Below are positions 12,182 to 24,690 of a DNA stretch of 64,000 nucleotides, in pieces. The DNA comes from Warburgia ugandensis (lineage: Eukaryota > Streptophyta > Magnoliopsida > Canellales > Canellaceae), in assembly GCA_035236585.1 (NCBI GenBank), contig CP141126.1, forward strand, positions 68,921,414 to 68,985,413, written 5' to 3'. The stretch's first letter is position 1; each line of letters starts with the position of its first letter. The notes beneath the pieces were generated by a model. It was not told the origin of the DNA. It searched no databases and was given only the letters and a program-made list of their open reading frames with translations. The position numbers were made by a program, and so were the translations under genes.

Positions 12182-15100
12182 TGTGACTACACAAGTTCTT
12201 AAATAACCTTTTATAATTCTTTTTGAAAAGCAAGGCCTCAAATTTAAATTATTTTTTTTTGCAAACAAACAACATAAACATTTTGTTTTTTGATGAAAAT
12301 ATTTTTATGAAAACCCCAAGTGTGATTACTATTTTACAAATTGGGATCTGATGGTAAAATGATCTTTTCATTTTTAATGTAAATTTGATAGTCTCCTATA
12401 TTTCTCAGTTATTGCACTTTTTTCACATGCAATGTAGTATCCTTGATAGACATCAAATCATACAAATAAGCAATAAAGAAGGTAGTCTCCATTCAATCCT
12501 ATGCAAATGTATTACATGCTTGAAAAATAAAACATTTTTACTTTTAAGGAGATGATCCCAAAACAAGTTTTACCATAGCTAGATCTATCTAGTCACAGCC
12601 ATCATTCCATACATTTCTCATTTATATCCACATGTCCACAAAACAATAAGTCAAGAGGTAACGATCTAATATCTCAATTTTAAAATGAACATTCACATGT
12701 TCTTATACTTACTTTGGTGTCACTGTTACTGATCTCTTTTGCAACATTTTGTTCTATTGTTTTCATTCCTTCTTCTATTCTATTTCATCAAATCTGAGAT
12801 ATTGTAACTAAATACAATATCTCAGCAAGTTGGTGCTCATGTAGGTGGAACAACTTACAAGTAGTCTAATTTTAACCATTCCTATGGTCACCTAGACCAC
12901 AATCTATAAATCGGCTAGGACGAACTCTTATGAGTTGCTGATCAACATAATATAGCTTGTACATAAGTTAGGGCCAACTCTCCTAAGTCACATGATTTTA
13001 ACTGTATCTGAGAATCACAATTTGTACATGAGCCTAACCAAGTCTCATGAATCATTTGATTTTAACCGTATTTGTGATCACATAGATCACTATCTTTCAC
13101 AATAAAATCTCATTGCAAAATGCTCTAAACAAATTATCAAACTTTATTAATATCGTTCGAAATATTTTTGCAAAAAATACGTACACAATTATGGGTAATC
13201 ATTTACCCAAGTATCACCAAACAATCTTATAGACTTTCCTTGCAAGATAAATAGTAAATAACATGTATCTTTGGATGAATACTTAAATTTTTAATCAAAA
13301 CATAGCACACATATTTAATTTTCATTCATTAGATATTCTAAAGAAACTCATTATAAAATAAAAATTCAAATATACTAAAAAACATAGTAATCTAAATTCC
13401 ACCTATCTCGTATGATGTTTATCTATTCAACTAGCTTCAAAACCACTTACTGATTGGTGGTTAAGATTTGACTATTCAAGTTTTCATTCTTAATTACTTG
13501 CAAATCAGAAAAACATACGCACATTTCTTTTAAAATTCTTCATTGTTTACAATCAAGGTCTTACATGATCATCCACACTCAAGATCTATTGTGGATCATT
13601 TCTCTATCACTAATTAGCATAGATTAGTTTAATCATGACCATTCAATTTGTTGATCAATATTTTTCAACCATGGATCACTAATTAGATATCTAATGATTA
13701 CTAAAAACATAGATCCATAATGCTCATTGTTAATCCACAATCCAAATCCCTCTTTTAACATCTAAAATTACTGATCCGTGAAGTTACAAAATACTCTTTC
13801 ACAAGTCAATAACCCTAATTATCTTGATCCACTAGTAGATCCAATTTTGGATGGAAGAATTCTGGCATTTCTAATGATCATACACATTTAAAATTTCAAT
13901 TTCTGGTCGATCCAACAATTGTAATTTATATTGCAAATTAGATAACCTTGCTAAGGGATGATTTAAGTATACAAGGGATGAAATCCAATAGGTTAGAGTG
14001 GTCTCATCTAACAATGATGGGGTGATCATATTGTTTCCCTTCTCTAATAATCATTATGTCACTGTCTTAGAGTGACATCAACCAAAACTTAGGGTTGATC
14101 TTGACTGTTCATCTTCAAAACTTACTATACATCATTTGTTAAGGCTTAGATGGTCCTTGATCAATGTGGATTTGCTTGAATTTATTTTGCACCAACTTTT
14201 TTTCTATTTTTTTTTAGATTACTATTTTTTACATAAATTTGGCTGTGTCTGATCGAACAACCCAGATTGTCTTGTTGGCCTCAGGTCTAGAGCGATAATC
14301 TCAGTTAGATCTAAGCTAATCTAAGTCTCTATCCATGTGTTTCTAAGCATAGATTAAATAATTAATGGCTGGATCATTCTGGAACCTAGATCTACTCATT
14401 TTGGAAGATATTGAAAGATGATGATCAACAGAGAATAAAGGCCAAAGCTTACCAATCCATGTTCAACATATCTCTGAAAACATTGAATATTCATTGAATC
14501 ATCATAGATTAGTGCGATTGTGGTTGCACATTACTGTTCCACCCAAATCTCGATTGGATCAACCCGGATTGTCAATCTTCTTAAGGTGTTTTGATCACCA
14601 CGTCAATTGTAATGTGATATATGGCTTGGATCATCAATTTGAATAGTTTTTGTGCATATAGTACCTAATGGCTGGTTAAAGTGACTAGTGACAGAGAGGA
14701 GCAAGACGATGCTTGTGGGAGACGAGAGGAGGAAGGAGGGTTATGGTAGATCAGTGAGGGTAGGGAGAAATATGGAGAGAACAACGTTGCTGCTGATGGG
14801 GCTTAGGCTATGCAAAGTAGCACTTTAGAAGATGTTGGTTGACTATTGTAGGTGGTTGGAGTGAGGTCCTGTGAAAGAGGAAAATAAGAAGAGAAGGGAA
14901 GAAAATGATGGTGACCGATGGCTTAGCTCTAGCTACCATTTGTCATTCAATTAAAGAGGGGAAATAGGGGAGAATGGGGATAAGGGTAACAAGAAATGGT
15001 GGGAAGTAGGCTGCGTCTTGGCCTTGCTGAATGGAAGAGAGGAAGGAGGTGGGCAGATGGGTTTTAGGTGTTCGATCAGCTTTGACCTCTTATCCTTGTC

Positions 15101-15398
15101 TAGCTGTGGGGCATTAATGTTGGGCTGGTGGAGGGAGAAAAGTGAGAGGGAAATAGTGGGGGAGAAAATCTACCATCTATTAGGTTTTGGTTAAATGGAG
15201 GGTGCTGTTATAAAAAATGGCCCCTCTATTTTATTAAATTGTCACAACCCAAATATTGAAGTTTTAAGTCTAATTATGAGGTTGTGAAATAGTAATTTGA
15301 CAAAATGTGATTTCATTGAAATTCAGCTCCTTACTCTATTCCTATCATAAGTGAAATATAATTTCATGTTAAAGAGTTTAAAAATGAGGGTTGTTATA
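12182..15398 (-). repeat. 5' LTR of the minus-strand LARD-like element (3.2 kb)
   Basis: It runs from GTCACA next to the primer site to a degenerate TGTTATAACCC-like start near 15,398. On the minus strand a TATA-like 'tttttataac' lies near 15,210, followed by a strongly pyrimidine-rich tract (14,690-15,180; seen as purine-rich on the + strand). It carries the ~65-bp tandem array near 12,845-13,090. Confidence 0.65.
12845..13090. repeat. ~65-bp imperfect tandem repeat, about 4 units (second LTR copy)
   Basis: Units repeat the 'aggacgaactc', 'atgattttaac', 'aatctataaat' order. They match the array at 7,898-8,095, with one extra unit on the left. Confidence 0.55.
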
Positions 15399-17435
15399 GA
15401 TTCATATTGTTAATATATGGAATTTTGTTTTAGATTTGGTTCTTAACAATAGAATGAGAATTTTATTTAGAAATCAGGATGAAATCATGAGTGAAATTGT
15501 TGATTTAGTCACTACTTAATACAACAAACTTTAGTTTTAGTAGGCAAGCTAAAACACCCCTGCATGATGTTTCATTGGTTTGGTATAAAATTATGAATTT
15601 TTTCTATGAAATATTAAATAGTTATTTTAAAATTGATTAGAATGAAAGATTTAAACTATGGTGGAATTTTGATGGATTTTGGATTCGATAAAGATCAATA
15701 GATAGAGGGTCTCTATAGACTACCTAACTTAGATGTTCAACAAATAGTCCTCTTGAAAGACCTGAGGACCAAATCCAAACCAAACTTAAGATATGCCTAA
15801 ATTTACTATGGATGCAAAGATTATTTGATAATAAATAACTTAGAATAGACCAATCACAAAAATTAAATCTTTAGATCATTGGTTTAATAGTAGAAAGATG
15901 GATTGCCTATTGTAAGGAGACAACAAACAACCTATGGACACTATAGCAAAGCCTATTCATTTCCTTCGCTATATGAATCTAATGACTGGATTTAATAGTT
16001 AAATAACTCATTAAATTAGTCAAATAACAAAGCAAAAGATGCTAAATAATTAGTTAACTTACCTAGATTTAGGATTCACATAGCACGATAAGGAATAGTT
16101 ATAGGGATAGGTGGACTATATAGACTACTTAGGTTGTTTACTACGTTGAGCATATGGATGGAGGTTAGACTAGATGAAACACAATTCAAATAAACATTAT
16201 TAGAATTATAATACATTCAAAACAAATTAGATAGCAATACAGTAGGTAGTGTGAACTTTAGACATCAAATTAAACCTTAGTTCCTAGTGATAGGTCACCT
16301 AATCTTAAAAGAGAAATGGGTATTATGGTACCTAGGTGACCTAACTCGTTAAACTATAATACTTATAGCTAAATTCACTTATATTTACATATAAAAACAT
16401 ACCCAAAACTACAACCTTACATCTCCATGATTTTGTTTGGAATGACAATGGACGATTCCACCATATGGTATTAGTTATGAATCATGATGTGATTATTTTC
16501 CTATGTGTAGTTATTGGAGATTTGTGAATGCTTAGAATATGAAATCCCATGATTTAGAATAGGGTAATGATATGCCTATGTTTAGATATCTTTGAAATGT
16601 CTTTATGATATTGAGTATTACATATGACTTGAAATGCTTTATGCTTTTGCATTGAGATTATATATGCATTACATTCATATCTTAATAATGCTTATATCTA
16701 GACCCATTATGGGTCAATTTTGTGATATGGAATGAGTTTACTAAGTTATTTGATGACTATAGTTAGTCATGAGAGGGTTGTGATTCCCTATTGGCACTAT
16801 GCTTGGATGGTTCAAATTGGTCTCTGATCTCCAAATAGGACGCTTGCCATAGTACATTCCATTTTGATTTTAGGACTTCTATTTAAATTTATTATTGATG
16901 GACATGTCATAACTTTGACTTATCATGTGTGATATTTTTTATGGATTTATTAATTAATTATGGTTGTGATAGTGGATCCTAAATGTGTTCTTATGATATT
17001 AATTACTTTGATTATATGAGAAGTTTTTTGATAGGGAAGATCAAATTTGAAGAAGTGGGTTTGGAAGAAAATGTGTGTGAATTCTTTTTTCGCTCCATAA
17101 ATATTTAAAATTTTTTTGTAAGGGTGCACTGACATTTTCAAAATATATTTCTAAGAAAACTATTTTAAAAAACTTAGGCCATCATAAATACCCCATTTTG
17201 TGCTAGTTATTATTGAGGAAAGATAAGTGAATGCTTACTTAATCCTCCTAAACATTATGAACTTTAATGTCATCCTATGGATTGATTAGCTTTATATTGG
17301 GAAACTATTGATTGCCATAATGAGGTCGCCTTTGATATTTTAGTAGAGATAGAGATCTCTTTTCAAGAGAGATAAGACTTTGCGTGAGCATGTGTTGATT
17401 CTACTATAAAGATGGCTAGACAAATTGCTAAGAGA
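15399..17435. other. Unassigned old repeat-like DNA
   Basis: This 2-kb AT-rich stretch has no gene-like frame. The 16,400-17,180 part has the texture of the 3' half of a chromovirus LTR, but I cannot pair it with another copy here. The last ~90 bp (17,355-17,440) are duplicated at 24,597-24,690. It is probably the left flank, or decayed 5' part, of the element whose 3' end lies at 24,690-27,430. Confidence 0.3.
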
Positions 17436-17440
17436 TGTTA
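17355..17440 (+). repeat. Flank duplication, left copy
   Basis: The ~85-bp segment from 'ctcttttcaagagagataag' to 'gctaagagatgttaga' recurs downstream of the element (24,597-24,690) with roughly 10% differences. It is far too long to be a normal 5-bp target duplication. Confidence 0.7.
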
Positions 17441-19422
17441 GATTATACGAATCAAATTTTCGATAAAAATCACCCGATTAGTTTCCCATGTTGTATAACT
17501 TATAACATTAAATTAGGGTTTGTGGCCAAAAATTATAACACAGGCATTTCTGACTTAATAAACCAAATATTTGTTAATTTATAGGTTCAGAACCTAATCA
17601 GTAGCAAGTATGTGAATGATTATATTTTTTTAGGATTTAATTATAATTTTTAATCTTTTGTAGGAATTGAGATGGTGATCCAATGGCTAAGATAGAACAA
17701 GATGAAAATTGAAGGTCAAGATCAAAAGATTAAGCCAAGGCCTAAATTTGATCAACCTAATGTGAGATCAAGGATCAAGTTCAACTCAAGTCAAGCATTG
17801 GAGAAGTCATAGGTGGCTAAAGTGGGTCCATGCATAAGCCATGCAAAGTCCACCACCTTTGCATGGGATTCACTCAAGCCATGTACGCCATGAAGAAGGT
17901 AATAAGCTAAGAGATCCATGAAGCTTAGGCAAGCCATCAAATCTAAAGCGGTGAGCCATCGACCCAAGTCAAATGAGCTCTCAAAGCAAACCATTAAGCC
18001 ATTTGAGCCAAGCTTTATGGAAAGCCATGATTTAAGGAGAATCCAAAGCAAAAGCAAAATAAGTCATGCTCATGGAGTGCCATAAATAGAGGAAAAATTA
18101 TGAGCCATTATTTTTCTCTCTTTTTATCATTAATTGTCCCCCTCTTTTCTCTCCCATCCCACCTACCACATCATTTCTCACATAGGATTCTCCATGCATT
18201 GCAGAAAAGTAAAAACAACTCCTACCTCTTTTTCCACCTTATTCTCTCCTTATGATTGCCTTATCCCAGCCATTCTTGCCCATCCATTCTTTTTCGTACC
18301 TCATCCCACCATTCTTTTTCACTTAGCTCACCTTAGAATGAGTTAAAAAAAACATATAAATAGTCCTCATGAAGGTTTCCACGAAATTTCAAGTGGGTGG
18401 CGGCATCTCCCTCCTTCCCTCATCTCCCCCTTTAATGCCCCCATCTCTTCTTCCTCTCTAAACTTCAATGTTTTCTCCTATGGGCAGCCATTCCATGCCT
18501 CTTTCATGCTGATTTCTCCTTCAAAGTTTAGGTTGGTTGTCTCTTAGTTCTTTGTTTAATTGACTCAATTTTCTTGCTTTGTTTTGATCCTTGATTTCAT
18601 GCTTTTTAACCTTGTTTTGCTCCATAGTTTCCTTGCTATTTGTCTCTTTAATTTTAGTCCTAGATCCCTTAATCTAAGACTACAACTATGTTGTAGTTAC
18701 AGCCAAGAGAGTGTAGTTATTAGATTAAGTTTCTTGCCTTTTAATTTCATGCATTTTCATCCTTTGTTTCTTAATCCCATGCTTTGATTTCTTACTATGA
18801 ATCCTTAAGTTCAGTGGTTGTTTCTTAATCCCATTCTTTGATTTCTTGCTATGAATCCTTAAGTTCATTTGTTGTTTGCTTCTCTTCTTCAGCCTAATGA
18901 ATTTATATACAAGGATCACAAATCTCTTGAAGTGACATTGAAGATAGTATAATCCTTGGATCAAAGCTTTATTCCTTTATCTCCTTAAGTTCTTTGCCCA
19001 TCCATGCCTTCTTTTGCATTGTTTCCCACTTTTTTCCTTAGATTTTCCTTGAGTTACTTGCATGTGTGCTAAGGATTAGGCTACAGAGAAAATAGAGGAT
19101 TGATTTTGGAGTGTATGATGTTCATTGAATGCTACACATACTCCATGGGTGATTCACACCACACTTGTATTGATTACTCTTTCATTTAATGAAAATAAAG
19201 ACTTGTTGATGTGTAATCTTCCCCTTAATTCTTAGTTTAGGTTAAAATCCACTCTCTTTGGATAGACTAAGTAGTTTAAGGAAAGGCCCACTTAACACAC
19301 AAACTATTCAATTCCTTGTGGGATCAACCACACTTGCATGCTTATACTACAACCCACATGACATGCATGCTTATACTACAATTGATTCATGCACTTGTGA
19401 GTTTAACTTAAAAATCAAAACA
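17436..19422 (+). repeat. 5' LTR of element #2 (about 2.0 kb)
   Basis: It aligns with 23,947-24,600 over its first ~700 bp and ends a few bases before the primer site. The end ('tgcacttgtgagtttaac') is like that of Athila #1. A TATA-like 'cataaataga' lies at 18,081-18,090, preceded by a cluster of (A/G)AGCCAT heptamers and followed by a pyrimidine-rich stretch (18,110-18,480). Confidence 0.7.
17836..18108 (+). promoter_or_regulatory. Array of (A/G)AGCCAT heptamers upstream of and around the LTR TATA
   Basis: The heptamer occurs at 17,836, 17,876, 17,931, 17,953, 17,996, 18,022 and 18,102, irregularly spaced by 22-55 bp. A similar set is kept in the 3' LTR (24,320-24,560). Placement in U3 suggests a repeated factor-binding site; this is inference. 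Confidence 0.4.
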
Positions 19423-19428
19423 CGTCTT

Positions 19429-19446
19429 TGGCACCGTTGCCTAGGA
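19429..19446 (+). promoter_or_regulatory. Primer-binding site of element #2 (tRNA-Asp type)
   Basis: TGGCACCGTTGCCTAGGA is one or two bases away from the TGGCGCCGTTGCCGGGGA site typical of Athila and Tat elements, and it starts six bases after the LTR end. Confidence 0.75.
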
Positions 19447-20699
19447 ATCACAAAGGATTGTGTAGCAGATCTTAACATGGATTATTTACCCTTAGTCTAG
19501 GCATAGGATACAATAGTTTGGATTCTTCAAAAAAAAAAAAAAAAATTTTTTTTTGCATTTTTTACTATTTTCCTCATATTGACCATATTTGTTTGATTTT
19601 TCTCTAAGAGAAATCGGTAAAGGAGAGGCGGTGGTCTTGTGGTCCATGGATTCATCATCTTAGATTAGGTTTTATTGCTTTTCTAGATTAGAATTTGAGT
19701 GAAATTGTTGTGAGTCCCTTTTGTAATTTTAATTTCTTTATTATTCAATTTTTTAAATGGGTTGTAATAATATAGGAAAAGTGTGGGGAATGGTGGCCCA
19801 CACTTGATCATCATCAGACCCCTCACTATGTGCATCCCTTACTCAAATTTTAATTTTTAGAATAATTTGCATTTAGTATAATTTTATATTTGGATAGTAG
19901 TATAATTCATATAGATTAGGATCATTCACATTAATTGTTGCATATTTATTTAGGGTTGTTGCATTAGAAAGCACCTATCTAACTTTGGTTGGATAGCATA
20001 TAGGTTGCATTAGTTTGATTTTTGTTTTACATTGTATATTTAATTGCTTTATGGTGGAATGAAATTAATAGTAAGGGCCCCATAGGAACCCTTATAAGAT
20101 AAGGACTAGATTTCATCACAAGCTCCTTGGCCCATCAAGGAATCAATCAACATCCTTGTATGTTGCTATCCCAATCCTTGAACGTTAATTTAAAATGATG
20201 TTGAAAGAGACTTAGGGTATCGAGCTCATAGGACCCTTTTAGAAGGACACAAACTATTATCACTCTAGTAGCATCTAAGCACTATGGATAAGGTGGTGTC
20301 TTAAAATCCAAGTGATATTCCCATGTTTTTTGTTGATGCTAGTTGAGGTCTAAACACTTCCTAACCCCAAGATTGTATTAACCACTTTAGAGCAGAACTC
20401 AACTAGTAAGCAGTATTCAAATCTAGATGAGAGGAGGACCTGTCTAGATTTAGGTCTAAGAAGCTACCACTTATGCAATAAGAAAAGATAATCAAGACAC
20501 TACACTATTAGTGAATACTAGGATTTGGTTGTGCATCATTTAGCTTAGGACCGGTATTTAGGTTGCATCATATAGTTAGGGTTTCCATGAAAAAAAAAGA
20601 AGCTTATTCATTGTATGTAACAATATGTTTTGTTATATACAAAGTTGTAAAAAATGGCCTATTAAGAATAGGATAGATTTCATAGGTTAGATATTGTGT
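19447..20699 (+). other. Leader region of element #2
   Basis: Non-coding DNA lies between the primer site and the first gag-like remnant. It includes an A-run followed directly by a T-run (about 19,530-19,553) that could form a simple hairpin. I see no gene. Confidence 0.4.
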
Positions 20700-22260
20700 G
20701 AAAAGTTGATTGCTTAGGATAATAGCTTCTAGGCAAGCTACTCTGCAACCTTCATACCATAATGACTATACCTCTTCTGAACATCAATATCCCACTCCTT
20801 CATGGCCATCAAGCTTGACATACAATGAATACTATCAAGTGCTCGTGGATGACCCACATGCATTCACATGCCCTAACAATTTTTGTCCCAAGACAAATTA
20901 CCAAGACTATAATGGATGGGCGAGGTATCACAAACAACCTTGCTATCAGGATTACCAATATTAGGAAGAACTACAATGGTCCCACCCTGATCAACACTAC
21001 CATGATTTTTAAGAATATCAAGGACAATCATCATGGGTTCAACCTACTCCGCCCTTTTTCAACACCCCACGCCACAATAATACCAAACCTATGAGTCATT
21101 TCATTTACAGTGTAAAGAACAACTATTAGAAGAGAATATGCAACAATTTTGCAAAAAAATTGGAGCAAATCATGGTTGCATTTGAAAAGGGGAATAAGGA
21201 AATGAGATGAGAATGGGAGGAAGGGGAAGAGAAATGAAACCAATAAGGGAATCTACTAAAAGAAACATTGCTACATTTGTAAAAAAGATTGAGGAATCCA
21301 AATAGACTGGGAATAATGAAAAGCCATTTATTACTGATAATAGGATGGAAATCTCGTATGATCATTCTAAGCCACAAAGTCCATAACCATCCATAGAAAC
21401 CTCCAACTTATTTCTACTCGAGCCATGTCCTACTCCTTATTATGATTATGATGAAGAGACTTCCATTGATGAAGAAAATGATGCGGTAGAAACATCCAAC
21501 CTAGATTCCTTAGAATCATGTCCCATTTATTTTTATGAATTTGATCAAGACACATCCATCGAGGAGGTGAATGAGTTATTCGAGACTGTGCCTTTAATGG
21601 ACACTTCTGAGTGGAAAGCTAAAGTAGATGCCCAATAGAGATTGAAATACTAATTGAGCCTTGCAATGTCAAAGACGTACTTGATTGGGACCCACAAACT
21701 TTATTTGAGCAAACATCATAGAGTAATGTAGGCCTATTTGACAACTTACTTATTCCCATAAAATAGAAAAAAGAAGAGTCAGTTGATGTACTGACCCTAC
21801 ATCAAGCAACTCTAGGGTACACATGAAAAGAGAATAAGGGTTTAAGCCTAACCATGTTTCTACTTCTAGTAATATAGGAACAACCTTTTATGGAAGGGTA
21901 GAGTCAGCTTATTCCCCTATTTTAGGATAATGTAAGGGAAATGGAGGAAAAAGATGACTTGAATATAATGCTCATTGTTCTCCCCAAAATTGGTCAGGAA
22001 TGTGACAATTCATCTTGAATTGATCCCAAGAGATTCATAGGGAGTCAAGATGTCATTGAAATACCACCACCTCAATTTTTAAGGTGGAGAAATTATATTG
22101 ATAATTGTGAAATACTAAAAATGAAGGATCATCAATATGGTCCCACAACATTCAAAATCATGGTGGTCTACTATGTCATATTGTTACCACCACCTAAAAT
22201 TTCAGGGTAGAAGAAATATATAAACTACCGCAAGATTTTGAAATGGCATGAGAAATTTTT
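20700..22260 (+). pseudogene. Degraded gag/linker-like remnant of element #2
   Basis: A tyrosine-, proline- and glutamine-rich segment (about 20,710-21,100) resembles the low-complexity part of Athila/Tat gag proteins. An acidic segment at 21,410-21,640 carries 'YFYEFDQDTSIEEVNELFE' and 'VPLMDTSEWKA', which parallels 'YFNEEFDIDKSIEGVNHLL' and 'APMMDTSKWGP' between protease and RT in element #1. No catalytic domain is visible. The fragment is broken. Confidence 0.5.
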
Positions 22261-23946
22261 TCATTTCATTCTTATGATTAGGATTAGGAAAATTTAGTTT
22301 AATTAGTTAGGTTTAGGAAAAATTTAGTAAGTTATAGGCCATGTTTGGCAAAAGATGTTAAACTTAGCACTTACTGGGAGGCAACCCATAATTTTTTATA
22401 AAGTCTCATTAGTCTGCATTACCCATTCATCATTTAAGTGTCCTATACTTCAAAACATTGAGGATAATTTCTAGTTCAGGTTGGGGTATAGATATACATG
22501 ATATTTCTAACTTTTCTTTCATTTTTTTTGAAAAAAAATTTGATAAGTTCCTTTATGAAGATGAGAAGTTAGATTTTTATAAATATTTAGCTTATTAATA
22601 AAGTTGCATACTATTAGTTCGCTATTTTATTCATTTTCTAAATTATCTACTAAAAAACTAAATTCGGAATATTAATTACATAAAATAGCTATATATAGTT
22701 TAAGTTGAAGAGGAAAATCTAACTTCAGTTATTCTGAAAAAGATCTAAGGAGATTTATATACCAAGTGAGTTTTGAGTCATTCTTCCTTTTCTGAGAGCT
22801 ATACATTAATTCAAAATTTTCTTCAAGGGACATTAGTTCTTAGTTGGTCTCATTATTCTTGATCTTAGTCAACCATTGAGAAATCACAAAAGACTATGCC
22901 ATATATCTCTTAAGTTTTTTTATCATATTTAAGTCATGTGAAACCTAGGAAATGATAGAGGCCATCCTTGGTAAAACTCAAAGCCTTTAGCCTTCCCTAT
23001 ATTATTTTTTGCTAGTTAGCCCCTCGAGCCTTTTAAATATCAGCCTTTTCTTTGTTAGCCAAATAACCATTACCTATATTGAAACCCTAATATATATCCA
23101 TTACCCATTTGTTTTGAAAATATGTAGAAAAGATTGAATAATATCTTCAGAAAAAATATGAACAATACAATTCAAGAGATGAAGATTAAAAAGGTGAAAA
23201 GAAGAAAAATTTCAAAACAGCTATATATAAAGTTAAGTGAAAAATAAAAAGAAAAGTCACTGAAAAAGAAAAATGCTCACTCTTGCAAGGATAAATGGAA
23301 AAGTTGTGAATGCACTAATAAAAGACCTCTATATATTTTTTAGGTAGCCTCTGTTTATCGTTATACCAATTTTTTGGATAAATCTTACCTAAGCCTATGT
23401 TTCATCCTAATAGAAGTCTTGACTTGATCTTAGGAAAAGTACGACTTGGACATGGTTATGAATGAGCAGGAAATTTGGTAGCTTAATAGTTGATATCCTT
23501 TCATGAGATCATTATCATTCCTTCTAATATCAATCTTTTGTATGAAATATGTGAGGCTTTTGGACTTGATGAACAACATTCTACCCACATATTAATGAAG
23601 TACACCTTTCTGAGTGAAAAGTATATCCTATGAGAATTGAAGTCAAAGCATACATTTGGAGAGTGATTTAGGTTATATTTGACTCAAAAACTATAATTAT
23701 ATATCAGCTATAGTACACACTCACCTTCCAATGTTTAATGAAATAATGGGATATCTTAAGCATAAGGGTAGGATTTTGAACTCTTTTGTTCATCTTTATT
23801 AGCAAGCTAGAGTTAGGTATTGATATAAGCTTATGCCAAATGTTGCATATGCCAAATGCAATCGTGAGTACCCACAAAAAAGGAAACCATTTTTTTTTCA
23901 ATGTTTTTTGCATATTTTGCTTGGTAAGAAAAATGCTTGTTGGGGG
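22261..23946 (+). other. Non-coding 3' region of element #2
   Basis: It corresponds to 4,086-5,517 of element #1, sharing blocks around 'cctaagcctatgtttc', 'gatcttagg' and 'attgaagtcaaagcat'. It ends in a polypurine-like 'tgttggggg' before the LTR. Frames here are short and not gene-like. Confidence 0.5.
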
Positions 23947-24600
23947 TGTGATAAGTGTCCAATTTTGTCTAAAAATCACCCAATTAGTTACCCATGTGTT
24001 ATAATGTTAAATTAGGATTTTTGGCCAAAATTTATAACACATGCATTTTTTACTTAATAAACCAAATATTTGACAATTTACAAGTTTCGAGACAAATTCA
24101 TGGTATGTATGTAAACAATCATAATTTAATTACAATTTTTTAATCTTTATTAGGAATCAGGATGGTGATCCAACGTCCGAGATTGATCGAGATGAAAATT
24201 CAAGATCAAGATAAAAAGATCAACCCAAGGCCTAAATGTCATTAACCCAATGTGAGATCAAGGATCAAGATCACCTCAGGTCTAACATTAGAGAAGTCAT
24301 AGGTGGCTATGTGAGCCCAACATAAGCCATGCAAAGTCCACCACCTTGGCATGGGATTCACTCAAGCCATGTAAGCCATGAAAAGGTGATAGGCTAAGAG
24401 AGCCATGAAGCTTAGCCAAACCATCAAAGCCAAAGGGGTGAGCCATCAAGCCATTTAAGCCAAGCTTTATAGGAAGCGATGATTATAGGAGAATCCAAAG
24501 CAAAAGTCAAATAAGTCATGCTCATGGAGTGCCATAATTAGAGGAAGAATTATGAGCCATTATTTTCCTCTCTTTCCATCATTATTTGTCCCCCTCTTTT
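23947..24600 (+). repeat. 3' LTR of element #2, partial
   Basis: It starts TGTGATAAGTGTCC after the polypurine stretch and aligns with 17,440-18,140. It ends at 'cccctcttttc', where the duplicated flank begins; the two share the bases 'ctcttttc'. Confidence 0.7.
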
Positions 24601-24690
24601 CAAGAGAGATAAGACTTTGTGTGAGCATGATTTGTTTCTACTATAATGATGGCTAGACACATTGCTAAGATATGCTAGACCTTTTAGACC
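24593..24690 (+). repeat. Flank duplication, right copy
   Basis: This copy of 17,355-17,440 continues into unique sequence ('ccttttagacc') where the left copy continues into the LTR. It is joined to the partial 3' LTR through the shared octamer 'ctcttttc'. Confidence 0.65.

Larger units (their letters stand above)
7896..15398 (-). mobile_element. Minus-strand chromovirus-like non-autonomous (LARD-like) element
   Basis: Two related blocks of about 1.5 kb (7,896-9,375) and 3.2 kb (12,182-15,398) lie in the same orientation around a 2.8-kb centre. Read on the minus strand, a polypurine tract 'aaagagggaagaa' (9,376-9,388) precedes the LTR start TGTAACATTCC, and a primer site 'TTGGTATTAGAGCC' (12,166-12,180) follows the LTR end. 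These marks fix the two blocks as 3' LTR (left) and 5' LTR (right) of one minus-strand element. The centre has no recognisable gag or pol, so this is a large non-autonomous derivative or a very decayed one. The LTRs differ by roughly a fifth of sites by eye, so the insertion is old. Confidence 0.65.
17436..24600 (+). mobile_element. Athila/Tat-type element #2, pol-less derivative
   Basis: A direct-repeat pair (17,436-18,140 and 23,947-24,600) defines the LTRs. A primer site with the tRNA-Asp-type string TGGCACCGTTGCCTAGG follows the 5' LTR, and 'tgttggggg' precedes the 3' LTR. Inside is a short gag-like and linker-like remnant followed by a non-coding 3' region related to element #1. No RT, RNase H or integrase is recognisable. 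It is therefore a non-autonomous derivative of the Athila/Tat group. The LTRs differ by roughly 10-15% by eye, so it is several million years old under usual plant rates. Confidence 0.7.
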
